Assembly: GCA_021806185.1 (NCBI GenBank)
Contig: JAJZXZ010000024.1
Location: 1 to 5,737 of the forward strand
Direction of reading: 5' to 3'
Source: Microcaldota archaeon
Lineage (GTDB): Archaea; Micrarchaeota; Micrarchaeia; Micrarchaeales; Micrarchaeaceae
DNA length: 5,737 nucleotides
The notes below the pieces were generated by a model. That model did no database searches. It saw nothing but the letters and a program-made list of their open reading frames with translations, and was not told where the DNA came from. This document shows positions 4,939 through 5,737 of the stretch, piece after piece (the stretch's first letter is position 1; the number at the start of each line of letters is the position of its first letter). The translations under genes and the position numbers were made by a program.

Positions 4939-5737
4939 TCAGTAGATGACCCTTATGCCCTCGTACCTGAACTTTCTTGGTGCGGGTCCAACTATCGGTA
5001 TCCTGTGTCCGCACCCTTTGCATCTTTTCTGCTCGTCAAGATGCCAACCCGTCACGTAATGCCCATTCCTTTCTATAACAACGCTGTTGCACTCAGGGCA
5101 GTATGTGTTCTCGTAGGGGTTTCCGGCCACGTTGCCGATGTAAACGTAATTGAGCCCGTTCCTTTTTGCGACGTCGTAATGCTGCTTAAGTTTCTCATAG
5201 CTCGTTACCGGGTAGTCTAGCATCTTGTAGTCCGGATGGAACTGTGTAAACTGCATCGGCGTATCGGGTCCAAGATTGTCACGTATCCACATTGTCAGCT
5301 TGTCGCAAGCTTCCAATGAGTCACCGACACCAGGTATTATCAAATCGGTTATCTCCACGTGGATCCCAGCTCTTTTCAGCTCTATAAGAGCTTCCTTTAT
5401 GGGTTCGTTTGACATCACGACTTCGTACTTGTTCGCGAACTTGTCCTCGCCGTTGCCCTTGAAGTCGACAACAGCAGCGTCTATAAGTCCCTTCATCTCT
5501 GCTACCGTATCTTTTGTCATGTACCCGTTCGTCACGAATAGCGTCTTCAACCCCGCTTTGTGCGCCAGCCTCGCCACGTCAAGAGCGTATTCTATGAATA
5601 TCGTTGGCTCGTTGTAGGTGAATGCTATCGATTCGGTGTTATTCTCCACAGCAAGCTCTACGAGCCGCTCCGGCGTTATCTCAACGCCGGTTATTTCTTT
5701 GTCCTTAGATATGTTGTGGTTCTGGCAGAACTGGCAC
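4939..5737 (-). CDS. amrS: AmmeMemoRadiSam system radical SAM enzyme, AmrS-like (5' end missing)
   Basis: Radical SAM protein of the AmrS family, related to pyruvate formate-lyase activating enzymes. It binds a [4Fe-4S] cluster and cleaves S-adenosylmethionine; the substrate in archaea is not established. About 265 residues are visible, starting inside the cluster motif: CQFCQN at 5736-5719 supplies the last two cysteines of CxxxCxxC, while the first lies beyond the edge. Roughly 65-80 N-terminal residues are missing, judged from usual lengths of 330-340. Family stretches include AFTYNEPTIFIEY, LKTLFVTNGYMT, VDFKG, ITDLIIPGVGDS, QFHPDYKMLDYPVTS and YVYIGNVAGN. The C-terminal zinc-ribbon has CPEC and CKGC pairs, typical of AmrS. 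The GTG at 5649 is internal, not the start. Neither the AMMECR1 nor the Memo partner of the system is in this window. It ends 38 bp before the next gene. Confidence 0.88.
   Translation of the reverse strand, partial: CQFCQNHNISKDKEITGVEITPERLVELAVENNTESIAFTYNEPTIFIEYALDVARLAHKAGLKTLFVTNGYMTKDTVAEMKGLIDAAVVDFKGNGEDKFANKYEVVMSNEPIKEALIELKRAGIHVEITDLIIPGVGDSLEACDKLTMWIRDNLGPDTPMQFTQFHPDYKMLDYPVTSYEKLKQHYDVAKRNGLNYVYIGNVAGNPYENTYCPECNSVVIERNGHYVTGWHLDEQKRCKGCGHRIPIVGPAPRKFRYEGIRVIY

Noticed and set aside
1..5737. CRISPR arrays, insertion sequences, toxin-antitoxin or defence genes
   Set aside because: No regularly spaced repeats, terminal inverted repeats, transposase or nuclease-effector motifs were seen. 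Nearly all of the window is filled by recognisable housekeeping-type genes.

Overview
The window reads as a piece of an archaeal chromosome. Indicators are RadA recombinase with an N-terminal helix-hairpin-helix domain, diphthine synthase, an archaeal tRNA-splicing endonuclease, AT-rich TATA-like promoters about 25 nt from the expected transcript starts, a tRNA-Lys with G73 and no encoded CCA, and codon use rich in AGG (Arg) and ATA (Ile). The endonuclease is about 386 aa. It looks like the three-unit fusion type known, as far as I recall, only from ARMAN-1/ARMAN-2 (Micrarchaeum-like, Micrarchaeota). The best guess is therefore a Micrarchaeota/DPANN archaeon. This rests mainly on one gene's architecture and was not confirmed by a search.

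Layout. Positions 1-107 are a promoter region between radA (rightward) and the possible first codons of a leftward gene that runs off the left edge. It contains a palindromic TATA-like element and a perfect dyad. Positions 108-2973 are a tightly packed rightward operon: radA, then dph5 (diphthamide synthesis on EF-2), then endA (tRNA intron excision). radA and dph5 are separated by a few bases or overlap by 4 bp, and dph5 and endA overlap by 1 or 4 bp. The operon ends near a GC-rich hairpin followed by five T at 3033-3058.

Positions 3087-5737 are all leftward. In transcription order they are: a radical SAM enzyme of the AmmeMemoRadiSam AmrS family (5' end cut by the window edge), a COG2403-type P-loop GTPase related to cyclic 2,3-diphosphoglycerate synthetase (with its own near-leaderless promoter), a four-helix VKOR-type thiol oxidoreductase overlapping the GTPase by 4 bp, and tRNA-Lys(CTT) with a likely promoter of its own. 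The two blocks converge in the 113-bp gap at 2974-3086.

How the genes work together. The rightward operon couples DNA recombination with two translation-related maintenance functions (EF-2 modification and tRNA splicing). It is a housekeeping cluster, not a dedicated pathway. In the leftward block, the 4-bp overlap suggests co-translation of the COG2403 GTPase and VKOR, but a shared function is only inference. I see no mobile element, CRISPR array or defence system. The unusual points are the three-unit EndA, the radA promoter architecture, the GTPase-VKOR pair, C55 in the tRNA, and a 9-bp motif shared by both converging 3' ends.
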